Shown here: positions 46,194 to 57,618 of the stretch, piece after piece
Position numbering within the stretch: the stretch's first letter is position 1
How the letters are laid out: each line of letters opens with the position of its first letter
DNA from: Notospermus geniculatus
Lineage: Eukaryota; Nemertea; Pilidiophora; Heteronemertea; Lineidae
Length of the DNA stretch: 64,000 nucleotides
NCBI GenBank assembly: GCA_002633025.1
Contig: NMRB01000046.1
Span: 603,820 to 667,819 of the forward strand
Reading direction: 5' to 3'
The notes under the pieces: generated by a model
Told to the model about the DNA's origin: nothing
What the model saw: only the letters and a program-made list of their open reading frames with translations
Databases searched by the model: none
Program-made: the position numbers and the translations under genes

Positions 46194-47861
46194 ATGTCAC
46201 TGAGGATTACGATTGTGTTGCTGGTTCTCGCCGTCGTTTGGCGGACTGGTTCAGCAGGCAGCGACCGAGACAAGCCACGGAAGTGTCAAGAGATTACTAT
46301 CCCCATGTGCCGAGGGATCGGATACAACATGACTTACATGCCCAATCAATTTAATCACGATTCTCAGGAAGAAGCAGGTTTGGAGGTCCACCAGTTCTGG
46401 CCTCTTGTTGAAATCCAATGCTCGCCAGATCTAAAGTTCTTTCTGTGTAGTATGTACGCACCGATCTGTATGACTAACTACCACAAAAGTCTCCCTGCAT
46501 GTCGTTCAGTTTGTGAACGAGCCAAGGCTGGTTGTGCCCCTCTCATGCGGCAGTACGGCTTCGCATGGCCTGAGAGAATGCGGTGCGAAAACCTCCCAGA
46601 ATACGGCGACAAGGATCAGCTCTGTATGGACTTCAACACCAGCCATCCCACGCCGACTCCCAAACCCAAATACCCGTCCCTGCCCACCGAGTTCCCCGGC
46701 AGGGGCTCAACAGAGAAGGACTGCAACTGCAAATGTCGTTACCCTATGGTGAAAATCGTCGACGAATCGAGCGGTTATTACAACCGAATTGTTACAGGTG
46801 GAATCAAGAACTGCGGCATGTCGTGTTTCAGTGCGTACTTCACGTCAGATGAGAAGACGTTCGCATCTTTCTGGATCGGTCTCTGGTCCATTTTATGCTG
46901 TATATCAACCTTCATGACCGTGTCAACCTTCTTCATCGACATGCAACGTTTCAAGTACCCCGAACGGCCCATCATCTTTCTCAGCGCGTGTTACTTCATG
47001 GTCAGCGTCGGCTACATCGTGCGACTCATCAGCGGGCATCAGAACGTCGCGTGCGACGGCGAAGTCATCAGATACGCTTCAACCGGTCCCGCAGAATGCA
47101 CAGTCGTCTTTCTACTCATCTACTTTTTCGGCATGGCCTCCTCAATCTGGTGGGTCATCCTATCCTTCACGTGGTTCCTAGCCGCCGGACTCAAATGGGG
47201 CCAAGAGGCCATCGCGAGTTACTCACAGTACTTTCACCTCGCAGCCTGGTTGATCCCTTCAGTAAAAAGCATCGCAGTTCTCGCGATGTCCTCAGTGGAC
47301 GGCGACCCCATCGCCGGAATCTGTTACGTAGGAAACCAGAATCTTGACAATATGAGGGGGTTCGTGTTGGCTCCCTTATTCGTGTACCTCCTCATCGGTA
47401 CAAGCTTTCTCCTCTCCGGGTTCGTCTCTTTATTCCGGATACGAAACGTAATAAAAGCACAGGGTGGACAAAAAACCGACAAATTAGAAAAACTTATGAT
47501 CAGAATTGGTGTTTTCTCCGTTTTATATACTGTCCCAGCGACTATCGTCATAGCCTGCTATTTTTACGAGCAGCATTTTCGTGTTCGGTGGGAAACGGGG
47601 CACAACTGTCCCTGCACAACGGACAAAGTACGACCTGACTACTCAGTTTTTATGTTGAAATACTTCATGTGTTTAGTTGTTGGAATTACTTCCGGATTCT
47701 GGATATGGAGTGGCAAAACGCTTGATTCATGGAAGCGATTTTACGGACGGTTATGCGGACGATGTGGTACTGGAAGTTCGAACTCGAGTCAGACGAGGAT
47801 GGCGAAGTACAACACGCCAAGCTATCACGGTAGTAAACAGTTACCGCTCAGTCATGTCTAA
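46194..47861 (+). CDS. fz5/8: Frizzled-5/8 class Wnt receptor, single coding exon
   Basis: This is a seven-pass membrane receptor that binds Wnt ligands at the cell surface and signals through Dishevelled. The frame is open for 555 codons. Residues 1-21 look like a signal peptide (hydrophobic run VLLVLAVVW). Residues 31-144 form the cysteine-rich Wnt-binding domain with all ten cysteines (31, 39, 76, 85, 92, 103, 107, 114, 131, 144). N-glycosylation sequons lie at N45 and N148, followed by a Pro/Thr linker (about 150-172). Seven hydrophobic segments follow at roughly 222-246, 258-279, 302-331, 345-368, 388-412, 435-459 and 484-506. KTLDSW at 508-513 fits the Frizzled KTxxxW Dishevelled-binding motif. 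The C-terminus ends PLSHV, a PDZ-ligand-like tail typical of FZD5/8, and the CRD closely resembles that class. The start is the ATG at 46194 (AACCATG context). The frame extends 27 nt upstream only to a GTG and reaches a stop at 46134-46136. The length is normal for Fz5/8 and no break is seen. Class assignment rests on remembered family sequence, not on a search. Confidence 0.96.
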   Translation: MSLRITIVLLVLAVVWRTGSAGSDRDKPRKCQEITIPMCRGIGYNMTYMPNQFNHDSQEEAGLEVHQFWPLVEIQCSPDLKFFLCSMYAPICMTNYHKSLPACRSVCERAKAGCAPLMRQYGFAWPERMRCENLPEYGDKDQLCMDFNTSHPTPTPKPKYPSLPTEFPGRGSTEKDCNCKCRYPMVKIVDESSGYYNRIVTGGIKNCGMSCFSAYFTSDEKTFASFWIGLWSILCCISTFMTVSTFFIDMQRFKYPERPIIFLSACYFMVSVGYIVRLISGHQNVACDGEVIRYASTGPAECTVVFLLIYFFGMASSIWWVILSFTWFLAAGLKWGQEAIASYSQYFHLAAWLIPSVKSIAVLAMSSVDGDPIAGICYVGNQNLDNMRGFVLAPLFVYLLIGTSFLLSGFVSLFRIRNVIKAQGGQKTDKLEKLMIRIGVFSVLYTVPATIVIACYFYEQHFRVRWETGHNCPCTTDKVRPDYSVFMLKYFMCLVVGITSGFWIWSGKTLDSWKRFYGRLCGRCGTGSSNSSQTRMAKYNTPSYHGSKQLPLSHV

Positions 47862-49640
47862 TTCGAATTCTGAATTACAAATTCTCAGAATCTGGAAGTC
47901 TGGGGTCGAGTCACGACTTTGTAACGTTTTCAAGTCAATGAAATTCTGATGATGTCGTTTCAATGGGAAATTGGGCGACGTATGCCAATCAAGTCCTAAA
48001 CATGTTCTACTCAGTCATGTCAGTGGGTAATATCGCTAGTCCAGGCTTCGATCTCAGCGTCAGATTCCGAGGTCCGAATTCAGGATTCGAAGAAAATTTA
48101 GCCTACAGTCCGACTGCCACATTGGTTAGTTTCACTTGGTGAATTATTCCTCGAAACAGACTCTAAAGCCGATGGTGGCACTGACGACACGAGGTGATCA
48201 TTCGTTTTTACAAAGCGTTTTACAGTTTTACAGGAAGTTTTTGTCGCATGGTACGCTATTCTGCAAAAGTCGCCAATGGCTTTTCTTCAACCAGTTCCTT
48301 TTTTCGTAGGAAGATTGCCATTGCCCAAACATCCATTGACATTTTAAAATTTCTTCACGAAGCATCTATTTGAGGCTTATTTATCGTCAATGATTTCATT
48401 AGAAAACGTGTATCAATGAATATATTTCTGTCGAAACATCCTTATGCACAAAAAGTTAGACCTAAAATCAATTTAAGATATTTAAGGGGGTACCGTACAT
48501 TTCGAGGTATGGCATGGCAGGAATTACACAACACGTTTTAGCGTCTCGCGAATAACGTCATGTGAACGCCGATTCCAGCCCGCTTCAGCCACGTTCGGAA
48601 CGCATTGCTTTGGCACGTTGCATTCACTTATTTCTTGCCATAAACCAACCCGAGTTTCTTTGACTGACGGTGCTACTAATAATCTTGATAAAAAGATGAT
48701 TCTTTCCAGTAAGACTCTGGTTGGAGCAGCCACAGAGCGTAATGAATGGACCGCGTTCATCGTAATGCGGACCAAGCTGGCGTGAAACGGACGCACGGCA
48801 CTGCTTCATTTGTTAATTAAGTTAATCGCCGAGTTTTTATCTATGAGATATTTGCTTGGAATCTTTTCCAGTTTATTTGTATGCTCGTGCCTACATTGTA
48901 CAGTTTGCTGCAAAAAAGGTGTTTTTCGGAGAAATTTTACCAAAATCCCTGGAAACAATACACATTTTAGTCTCACTCAGAGAAGTTCTAAAAGTATCAT
49001 CCTCGATTTATATGCCGAATTTCCTTCTCCCCGAATTCAACAAAACGTTTGACATTTCTTTGCTATAGCTGATTGCTATTTTGAAATGTTGTCAATTGGT
49101 GCTTTTTGCAGAATAGCGCTCCATATGACGAAGAAACTGGAATCTTGGGAGTTTTCTACTGGTCAAATGGGTTCTTGGGCAGGGCCCACGTGAAGAAATA
49201 CCTCATAACACAAGAACTCGTAATCCGGAACGAAGACAGTTCGTTTCGTCAATATAAACATTTTATATGAACCCATGCGATGTGAATATTGTGTAAATTT
49301 ATCATTATTTTATTTGACCGGAAACAAGTCACCGAAAAAAAGTAGACACAAGGAGTCGCAGATTCCAGCAACTGTGTCAGTCCGTGTTTTACAATCAGTC
49401 GTTTTGTCTCTTAGCAACTAGAGCATGTTGCCTTTAGTCTCAGTGTACATTTTTGTGTCTGTTCTTGCTTTATAAAAGCATTTGCGGTATTGCTTACCGT
49501 TTTCTTGCATACATCACTACAGTAACTCTCTCCTCAGGAACTATTTTGCTCAAACCAAATACAAGTAAGTCAGAGTAATGAACAGGTCATAGGGGACATA
49601 GTTATAAGGTGAATTAAGTAGTTAAATAAATGCGTACGTC
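47862..49640 (+). other. Downstream flank / possible 3' UTR of fz5/8
   Basis: No coding signal is seen after the stop codon at 47859-47861. The first canonical AATAAA on the + strand that I see is at 49625-49630, about 1.76 kb beyond the stop. A weaker variant, AATGAA, occurs near 47938. The true 3' end is unresolved. The stretch is AT-rich with no repeat that I recognise. Confidence 0.25.
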
Positions 49641-52600
49641 TCAAAGATCGGAACACGCCAAACTTGGCTGATCTTCCAATACTGTGTTCAGGTGGTAAAC
49701 ATACATGTATATGTGTCAAAAACTTGTGACCGAAAAATGCCCCTTAAAATTAAAAGTAATGCTTCCCACAAAAGAATGCGCAAGGGCAACGAAATACCAC
49801 TTATCACTTACGGGAATATACACTAACTTCACGAGAAACGACCAAAGAACGTGTGTCTTTTGAAAGATTTCATCATCAAAAGCAATAGTCAGCCATGTCA
49901 CTAGAAAGAAATTTTAGTAATGTGCTCAACCCCTCCAACTTCCAACAGTGTAGCAGTTTAGTGAAGGGATATACATGTAACTTCCGTTCTGAAGTAGCCA
50001 TTCGTCTCACGGGCTGCCTGCTATCCAGCCCTATGTTTGACCGACTGGACCACATAACACCTCTGAAGTAATAAGTCAGAAACGAGTGACAGTGAGAAAA
50101 CGAAAGTTGGAAAACAGTGATGAAAAGGAGAAAAGCTTGTGGTACATTTGAGAAAAACCTAACTCTTTGTTTCCATATTGGAAACAAACACGTGACTTCT
50201 CAAAAAGAGAGTCACAATACTTTTTGATAATAAGTTGCAATATGTACATATTTGACTTACAGTGTTGTTAAAGTTAGTTCTCCGGCCCTAAGCCTTTTGT
50301 AATTTATAGTCTGTTCCATATGAACTGGATCTAAGCTTGTGTACATTATCCACACATAATGTATGCAAGTGGGCTGTCATTTCTGTTGAGATTTTTAGGG
50401 AAGGCGATGGGAGCTATCAATATTTTTCTCACGTGAATTCGTTTTTCACCTCTGCGGTATTAAAGCCCACTGTTATGTAATTCGGTGCACTTGCATTTTT
50501 TGTGTAAATGGCCTCCCAAATGTGGACATTCTCTTATGGCCACATTTCTCGCATGGCGCTCCATTTTTGTGGTTTTCATGATTGAGGATATTAAAGTTTC
50601 TATAAAATAGAAACCTGTACCCCAATGTTAACTTTATTACCATTTTCCTGTAATAGATTAAAATTGACTCAAAAGAAATAGAGGACCGAGTGGGTACCTC
50701 TGGCCATTTTTAAGTATATTACGGCTATGTTTTGGCTTCATTCGATGTAGGACTGTATTTTCACGTTATAAACCACAAAGATTTGAGCCCTGTTGCCCTA
50801 GCTAGGCCCTGGGCTTACAAAATGTGATGTAGCTTCTGTATTAAATATCCCGTTTAAAACCCTCTAACTGATCGGTCACTCGAGTCTATCAAACAACATT
50901 ATGTCGGGCATGGTCTTTGAATGTGACGTCGAAGGTTTTAGGCGACCGGGCTCTGCCGTTCGTCGCAGTGCTGTGGTATGGTGATTTTTTGCTGGCAGTA
51001 CATGGATTCCTGGTATTGCCGCCTGACGCACCACATCCAAAGACCATCCCACCTTCCTCATCATGATGTCAAATACTCCACCGTATGTGATAAGTCAGCA
51101 CCTTGTGTTGTTAACTTTGCCTCCCTCCCAGTCCACTCTCCACGCTTTCGACCATCGATCCGACCCATGTATATTCAGAGACCCACAATACTGAGGAAAT
51201 GATATTTTTGTCCTATTGGATTATGCTTTAAGTCGGAGGTCGCGAGCACCAGGATTTGAGCCAAGTGCGTGAACCCGTTGTTAGGGTAACCAACATGGCC
51301 GCCTTGACAACGGATTCATGGATCGTCTGATGATCCTCGTCCCGTGAACATGCAAAAATGTACACGATATCAATATGCGAAATGCATACATTGGGGACGA
51401 GGTTGCGGCCCTCCGAGGTCGTCTGGTAAAACATTGCGTGTTGGCCTCTGAATATGCATCGGTGGTTGTGTCAGTATTTTCTCAGTGAGTGGCTGTATCT
51501 TGGTTCAGTGCGCTAGGGCGCCGTCAAATACTCTTCTTGTGGTAAATTCGGGCATAAACTCATGATATTTACGTATTATTCGCGTACGGGTACTCCTAAA
51601 AAGGTACCGGAATGCGAAACAAAACGTCCGAATCTACGGCGAAGTATTCAATGACAATTCTTGCCAATTCAGCAGCCGAAGTTGCGAACTTTCACATAGT
51701 ATTTCAAATTGTTTAATTTGTGTACAGATACTGTTTTTGTGAATTTCCTTCAAGTATTCAGTTATGTTTAGCAGTTGTTGTTTATGGGTATAGAGGCGTT
51801 ATTGAAATAGGCCTAAACTCTTTCCTATCATTGTATGCCTTGTGAAGGGCTGGGTCCAAAATTGCCATGATGCGAAGCTTCCGCCGCGTTTAGCTGTGCT
51901 ACAAACACTACATTTTGGGGTATTTCCTACCGTTGGTTTCATCTCAACTTTATTCTCATCCCTGTGCTTTGGTACAGGAAATTGTGCTGAGATGTACAGG
52001 GATGACCTCGAAAGTTCCGATGAAACAACGCGTGGGTGACTTTAAGGTATTTTTCTAAATCCTGGGATAATAGGACTTGACTAAGGAGCATGTGCCAGGA
52101 GTGAGCATGCGCAGTACAAACAGGTGCTGCCCTCTACATAAACATGGCTGGTGGATGTTCCAGTCACTCCATTTTGAAACGAGCATTAAACATCGTTCAT
52201 TGAGCATAATGTCATTCTGCACAACTTGGCATACCGGTGTATCCTCAAATTCGTCCTGACGTCAGCCAGGATTGCGTCAGTTGTTGCCGAGTTGTGTAGT
52301 TGAGCTTATTCCTGAGATATCATTTTGATTCCAATGCAGATGTTGTTTAACGTCCGAGTTTAGTCCGAGTCTTAAACTTGTATTTTGTAGCCTTGTCGCT
52401 ATTAATTGTTTTAGATATTCAAAGGTAGTGAGACGTTATATTTATTGCAATAAATTTTCTTGCAATTCGGTACGAAAAAGGCACGAACTATTTCACAGGT
52501 GGAAGGTTACATGAGGGTAAAGCGTGATGCGTCTGACTTTATTTAAAGGCGCTGCAGACGTTATAATTTAAGGTTTTGTGGTGGAGCGGGCCAGGCTGAA

Positions 52601-54202
52601 CCAATCGATCATATTTTCCTGTCCGGCGGAAACGACGCCTCGACGTCATTGGCTTCGGATTATTTCGTCCAAACATCGACCTGTCTCACTAAACAGACAA
52701 TCGTTACATAAACAGGGTACACTTTTTCAGCATCACCAAATATTTCTGACCAAAGAATCCGGAATAAATCCCGGGGAAGGTTTCGGCAGCGTGCTTCACT
52801 TCTAGTCTCACAATACATTATTGGTGCTACGCTAACTGTGTTTTATAAATTGTGGAAGACGAAGCGCTAAAGCCGAAACGAAGTAACAACCGTGAGTAGA
52901 GACAATCTGGATTTTATATGCAACCATAATGGATGCTTTTGTCTTGTCCCGTCTCTAATGGAAAATATTGGCAAAATATTTAATTATTTCAATGAATTAC
53001 GATTTAACCGGAAATTACGTTGTTAAAAGCTGTATGTGTATATATTTTTGAAAGGAACTTGCAAAAAAAGTTAAATTATTACATTGAAATCATCAAAAAG
53101 CAGTAAACGGTGACAATCTATGAAAATCACTCTTGAAGTGGCTAGCTCCGGTTGCAAACTACTCATAATTCATTTTTATGTTTGCACCACTCTCAAAATA
53201 ACTTCTCATACTTCCTATTGTATTTGAAATGACTGAAAATCAGCACTTGAGTGTCTGTAAGCGCTTTATCTCAGCAAGGAGAGGCTCTCCAGGTCTGGAA
53301 ATGTATTTAGGAATCTGGAGTGGTCTGGATGGAGTAGCAATGGCTTGGAGCAGCAAAAAGCCATTCACTGTCAGGGAGTTACAAATTTGGAATATTTTTT
53401 GCCCTTATAAGCCTCTGGGCCAAACACCGACTCAAATTTCCTTTCGCAACGTAGAGTATTATGAAATTGATGACAGAGTATAGAAATTATGGTTGCGTTG
53501 AAATCCAAAGAATTTTGGAGGTGTGTCAAGAAATATTTGGTTGTGTTGTGTTGATCATAATATTATTTGAAGTGGTTTGGGGTTAAAATTTGTGATTTTG
53601 AGAATTACACCGTGTACACGTGAGTTTTTAGTCCAATTGATTCACGTTATGACAATCGTAATGGTTATACAGGGTATTCAAGCATTTTATCTGCTTATTT
53701 TTTTACTTCGTTTCGCTTGTGAAACAGTTCGTGCCACGTTTTCTACCAACCAGGATCCTGAAACAGTGACGTCACTGTTTCAGTTCCGAAAGCTCTCTGC
53801 GAACAATGCAAAAATAACATTTGTGTGTCACCAACGAAATACTTAAAACTTGGTGGCCACTTTTGTATATTGTAAAAAGTAGGTATCATTAAATTTTAGG
53901 ACAAACCAGGGTTATGAAGTGTAAATATTACAGTGGTATTTGCCACATTTTCCAACGGTAGTACATTGCATGTGTGGAAGATGTATGAGGAAGAACAACG
54001 CATGGAGACTTGAAACAACCTCAGCCTGGAGGTTGGTTTTGACTTTCCACGCCTTGTTCAACACTTTCAACGTCGTTGCATTTACATAAGCAATTCGTGT
54101 ATTTTAATATGCGATACATACTTGTAAATTAAAAGCTAAATATGAGGAAATTTAGATGTTGTGTTTTTGATTTCAGTTCATATTTTGGTTCTAATTCGGT
54201 TT
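49641..54202. other. Non-coding, no recognised feature
   Basis: Only short unassigned frames on both strands. No repeat, RNA gene or exon could be supported. Confidence 0.35.
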
Positions 54203-54327
54203 GAATATTACGTCATATCCGGTCGTTTTCATCCTGGCGAGAACCAAATCATGGCCGCCAAATCTCGCGCTCAAGTCTCACGAGTTCTCGCCAGGACGAG
54301 ATACACCGAGAATATGACGTAATATTC
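54203..54327. repeat. Palindromic element with two nested arm pairs, 125 bp
   Basis: The outer arms GAATATTACGTCATAT (54203-54218) and ATATGACGTAATATTC (54312-54327) are perfect. The inner arms TCCTGGCGAGAAC (54232-54244) and GTTCTCGCCAGGA (54284-54296) are also perfect. The loop holds ATGGCCGCCA. The outer arms carry CRE-like TACGTCA. Confidence 0.85.
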
Positions 54328-55289
54328 CTGTCGTTCCATCCTATTTCGTACTTTATCGCTACCCAGCGACCCTCTTGTGGACTCTTTATGATAAGTTGCA
54401 TTTGTGGACGCTTGTGTGCTACGTCAGCAGTTCTGCTTTGTCACGTGACTCCCGGATTTCGTGGCGCCAGGTTTCGCATGTAACCCCCAAATGTGGAGAT
54501 CTTTCCACAGTCGCTTTTTGCAATACATGTTGGATTCTCTTCAAATATGCTGAACCGTTCGGGTAGACAGCGCCAGAAACGAATAATCAAGCAATGCTAA
54601 ATAACTGGAAGAAACCATGCAAAAAGTCCTTGTAGACTTACCGTACGGTCCTCAAAATGTGGCGCTGTCTCAAATCCTGATGTGTCAGCGTATTTCACAC
54701 GATTACTTACCTCTACAGTGTTTCCCTGTCAACTTGACTCCCTGTCCTAGTAAGGGCTATGCACGCTTTCAAAATATTTTTTCTGGAATCTTGAAATTCG
54801 CCTGGTGAACTTTTGATGAACCTAAAAAATAGGAACATACAGGGTGATCAGACTGTAAGCCCTGTCTTAGTAATTGATGAATTTCGATTCAACAATCAAT
54901 GCCCTGAGCCCTTGCAAACATATCGCAGCACAAAATACGAGGCAATTCTTTGACCCAGAGTTGCCTATTTATTGGTGCACCCTGTATATCAGAGATTTTA
55001 TCTTTCATGGTTTTCGTGTACAGGAGAATACAACATGTTGATATTTTCCCCAAATTGTGAGTGTTCGTGAAGGCACTTAGTGCATGCTTTTTTCAATCGA
55101 CCATCCGTTTTCATGTCATCAGGCAGACAAGGACATGTAACATGCACATGTATCCTGCAACAAAATGTCCTGGGTACAATTGGATGAAGTCACAGGTTTC
55201 TGGGATTAAGTCCGCTGGCATCAAGGCAGTCGAAGGCAAAACGTGGATTACCAAGGATTACAAGGATTAACTATGAGAACGCAGCTTCT
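54328..55289. other. Non-coding, no recognised feature
   Basis: Short unassigned frames only. Confidence 0.35.
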
Positions 55290-55378
55290 GATGACGCGTA
55301 CACAGATACCGATGACGTATACACAGATATTGGCGACGTATCACAGATATTGATGACGTGTACACAAGATGATGAGAC
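55290..55378. repeat. ~21-bp tandem repeat, four copies, CRE-like
   Basis: GATGACGTATACACAGATAT-like units with small indels start at 55290, 55311, about 55331 and about 55351. Three carry GATGACG and one GCGACGT. Confidence 0.8.
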
Positions 55379-56005
55379 GCTTGGTAAATATGGTTTTTTG
55401 ATTCCTAAACGAAAGATTCCTCTGCTTTTCAGGATATCAATTGCTAAAATGATTCCACAGAACAATAGTGATCAAAAAATGACCAATCTTGAATAATCTT
55501 GCTTTGAAAACGAAGACAGTTGCTCACTTTTAAAACAGAGTCGCCCAGTGAATCATAACTTTGAATTTTCAGTGTGTTTTACCCTACAATTCCCTAGAGA
55601 AACCTTAGACGATCTTCTAAAAAACAAAAATACGAAATCTCCATTGTCTACAACAGAAGCAAGAAAAACGTCGGTCTTTTCGAAGAACCATAATCCCATG
55701 ACAAATTATCATTTATTGCATTCAGAATCCATATCGAAACGTTTACATGTGATTTTGTTTCGACCAGTAAATGGCATTATTGATATATGATGGTACAAAC
55801 ACGAACTGCATGATACATATGATATATGGTATGCTGGTACAGTATTTCTATTTTGAAATGATATGGATTTCTGATAATCGAACATACATATATAAACAGA
55901 AAAGAATTTTTTACACTGCTTACAAAATGACTGAGGAAAAGTGCAGGAATGGGTATAGGTTACATTGGATATCTACTGTATAGCAGACTTCCATTTTGTG
56001 TAGAA
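55379..56005. other. Non-coding, AT-rich, no recognised feature
   Basis: Frames at 55548-55790 and 55771-55983 lack signatures. Confidence 0.35.
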
Positions 56006-56232
56006 CCGGTGTAACGTTTTTCAATGTGGTCCGTGTGCCAGTGTGACATTACAATAGATTGACAGAATAAGGCAAGTGTAGCATCTGTGAGTATTTCTGT
56101 AGCTCAGTGTTCCCCAACAATAGACGCGGCTTAGAATGGTTATTGTTGGGATAGTTGCCGCTTAATCCGTCAGGAGGGAAACAATAAGAAAAACACAGAA
56201 ATACGGGGAACACTGATCGACGTTACACCGGG
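56006..56232. mobile_element. TIR element copy B1, ~227 bp
   Basis: It starts CCGGTGTAACGTTTTT and ends CGTTACACCGGG, the same ends as copy A at 17703-17993. Internal CTCAGTGTTCCCC is answered by GGGGAACACTGA, giving a subterminal inverted pair. Confidence 0.7.
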
Positions 56233-56634
56233 TGCGACTTGACAATAGGGGATACACAGAAAAACGTGTCCATCTATCTTCAGCGTGTATCCGAACAATA
56301 AGGGGAACACTGAAATACGGAAACACTGGCAGGTATCACACCTGTGTGAAGTGTTCCTATTTCTCAGCGTTTCCTCTCATTGGGTCAAATGAATAAAGAC
56401 CAGCAAATGCTTTTACTTGAATTTTGCAATACAAATGCACTAGGCAATGCTGTACACATCTGAAGTAAAGGCATTTGCTGGTCTTTATTCATATGACCCA
56501 TTGTCTGGGGTACACTGCGAAGTGAGAGTGGCCGATTTTTTGTGTTCATCTTTATTGAAAAGTCATGGTCTCTCTTGCCGTCTTTTGTATAGAAACACTG
56601 AGATACGGGGAACACAAGAAAACGTTACACCGGG
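56233..56634. mobile_element. TIR element copy B2, truncated on the left, ~402 bp
   Basis: It follows the interior order of copy A (GAAAAACGTGTCCATCTATC, CAATAAGGGGAACACTGAAA, TCACACCTGTG). It then carries an inserted hairpin (56381-56500), then AGAAACACTGAGATACGGGG and the right end AAACGTTACACCGG at 56634. Its own left end is missing or shared with B1. Confidence 0.75.
56381..56500. repeat. Hairpin with 38-bp arms inside copy B2
   Basis: The arms 56381-56418 and 56463-56500 are reverse complements with two mismatches around a 44-bp loop. They contain GAATAAAGACCAGCAAATGC. The hairpin is absent from copy A, so it is either an insertion or a deletion in A. Confidence 0.9.
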
Positions 56635-57324
56635 AATGTTTTCAAATTCAATACCGTGAAATCAGACAGCTTAAAACAGATCGATGAACCCTCGCCTGGT
56701 GCATCTCCTCACAAACCATCTGTTTCTAAAGCATCCATTCCCATCATTTTGAGCTTGGTAGGCTGTGGGGGTTCGGCTGAGCGACTCGAACATCCTCCTC
56801 TTATGAATAATCCGAGTTTTCACTCTAGCTAGCGGCATGAACAACCATCTTCCCATCTGAAGAAACGTATTTGCCAAGCAATTTTCTAAGCTGGGCTCTG
56901 TTAATTAAAACTGCTCCAGGACTTGTACGGGCCAGGGAATTTTGTTGAGTAAATTTTAATCATCTCGTTCTCAGTTTGTTTGAGGTATCAAAGTTATTAC
57001 AACGCAAGGTGGGAATGCAGTTATACAAATTTGAAACTGGTATGAGTAACTTTGAGTCACAGTTGGCAACTATGACCTAATATTGTTTCAACTTTCTGTC
57101 AGTACTCCTGTGAGCCAATTCTTGAAAAAAATGATGATATTTCCTAGTACGACATGACGTATGCTAGAACTTGTGAAGTCGAGTTTTCTTTCAACTTACG
57201 CCACAATCACTCCAACATTATTTCCTCTTTGCTGTTGATATACAATGTGGTAATGTTTGTTTACAAGTGTTTCGCTTCACTTGGGCCCTGGGGGAATATT
57301 CAGCTTTCGTAATTCTTACCAATA
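56635..57324. other. Non-coding, no recognised feature
   Basis: Short unassigned frames only. Confidence 0.35.
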
Positions 57325-57618
57325 ATTTGTGCAATGTGAGGCCCTTGCATGTCAACAAATACATCTCTTTCGAGTCAAAATATGTGCATCCAAGAAGAAA
57401 GTGTTACTCATCCCCTCGATTTGAAGTAGGTCCGTCTGAGGGTTTGCACGTTTCGTTGCATTCTAGGATTTGTGCAACGCGAGGCCCTTGCATGTAAACA
57501 AATATATCCCTTTCGAGTTGTGCCGCCGGTGGAAATGTGTGCATCCAAGAATAAAGTGTTACTCATCCCCTCGATTTGGAGGGATCCGTCTGAGGGTGTG
57601 CACTTACCTTTACATTCT
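57325..57618. repeat. Two-copy tandem repeat, ~143-bp period
   Basis: ATTTGTGCAAYGYGAGGCCC begins at 57325 and 57468. Both continue with TTGCATGT, CTTTCGAGT, GTGTTACTCATCCCCTCGAT and TCCGTCTGAGGG. The second copy has a short GC-rich insertion. Confidence 0.9.

Noticed and set aside
46513-46852. Short + frames and the minus frame overlapping the Frizzled CDS
   Set aside because: Shadow frames of the real gene.
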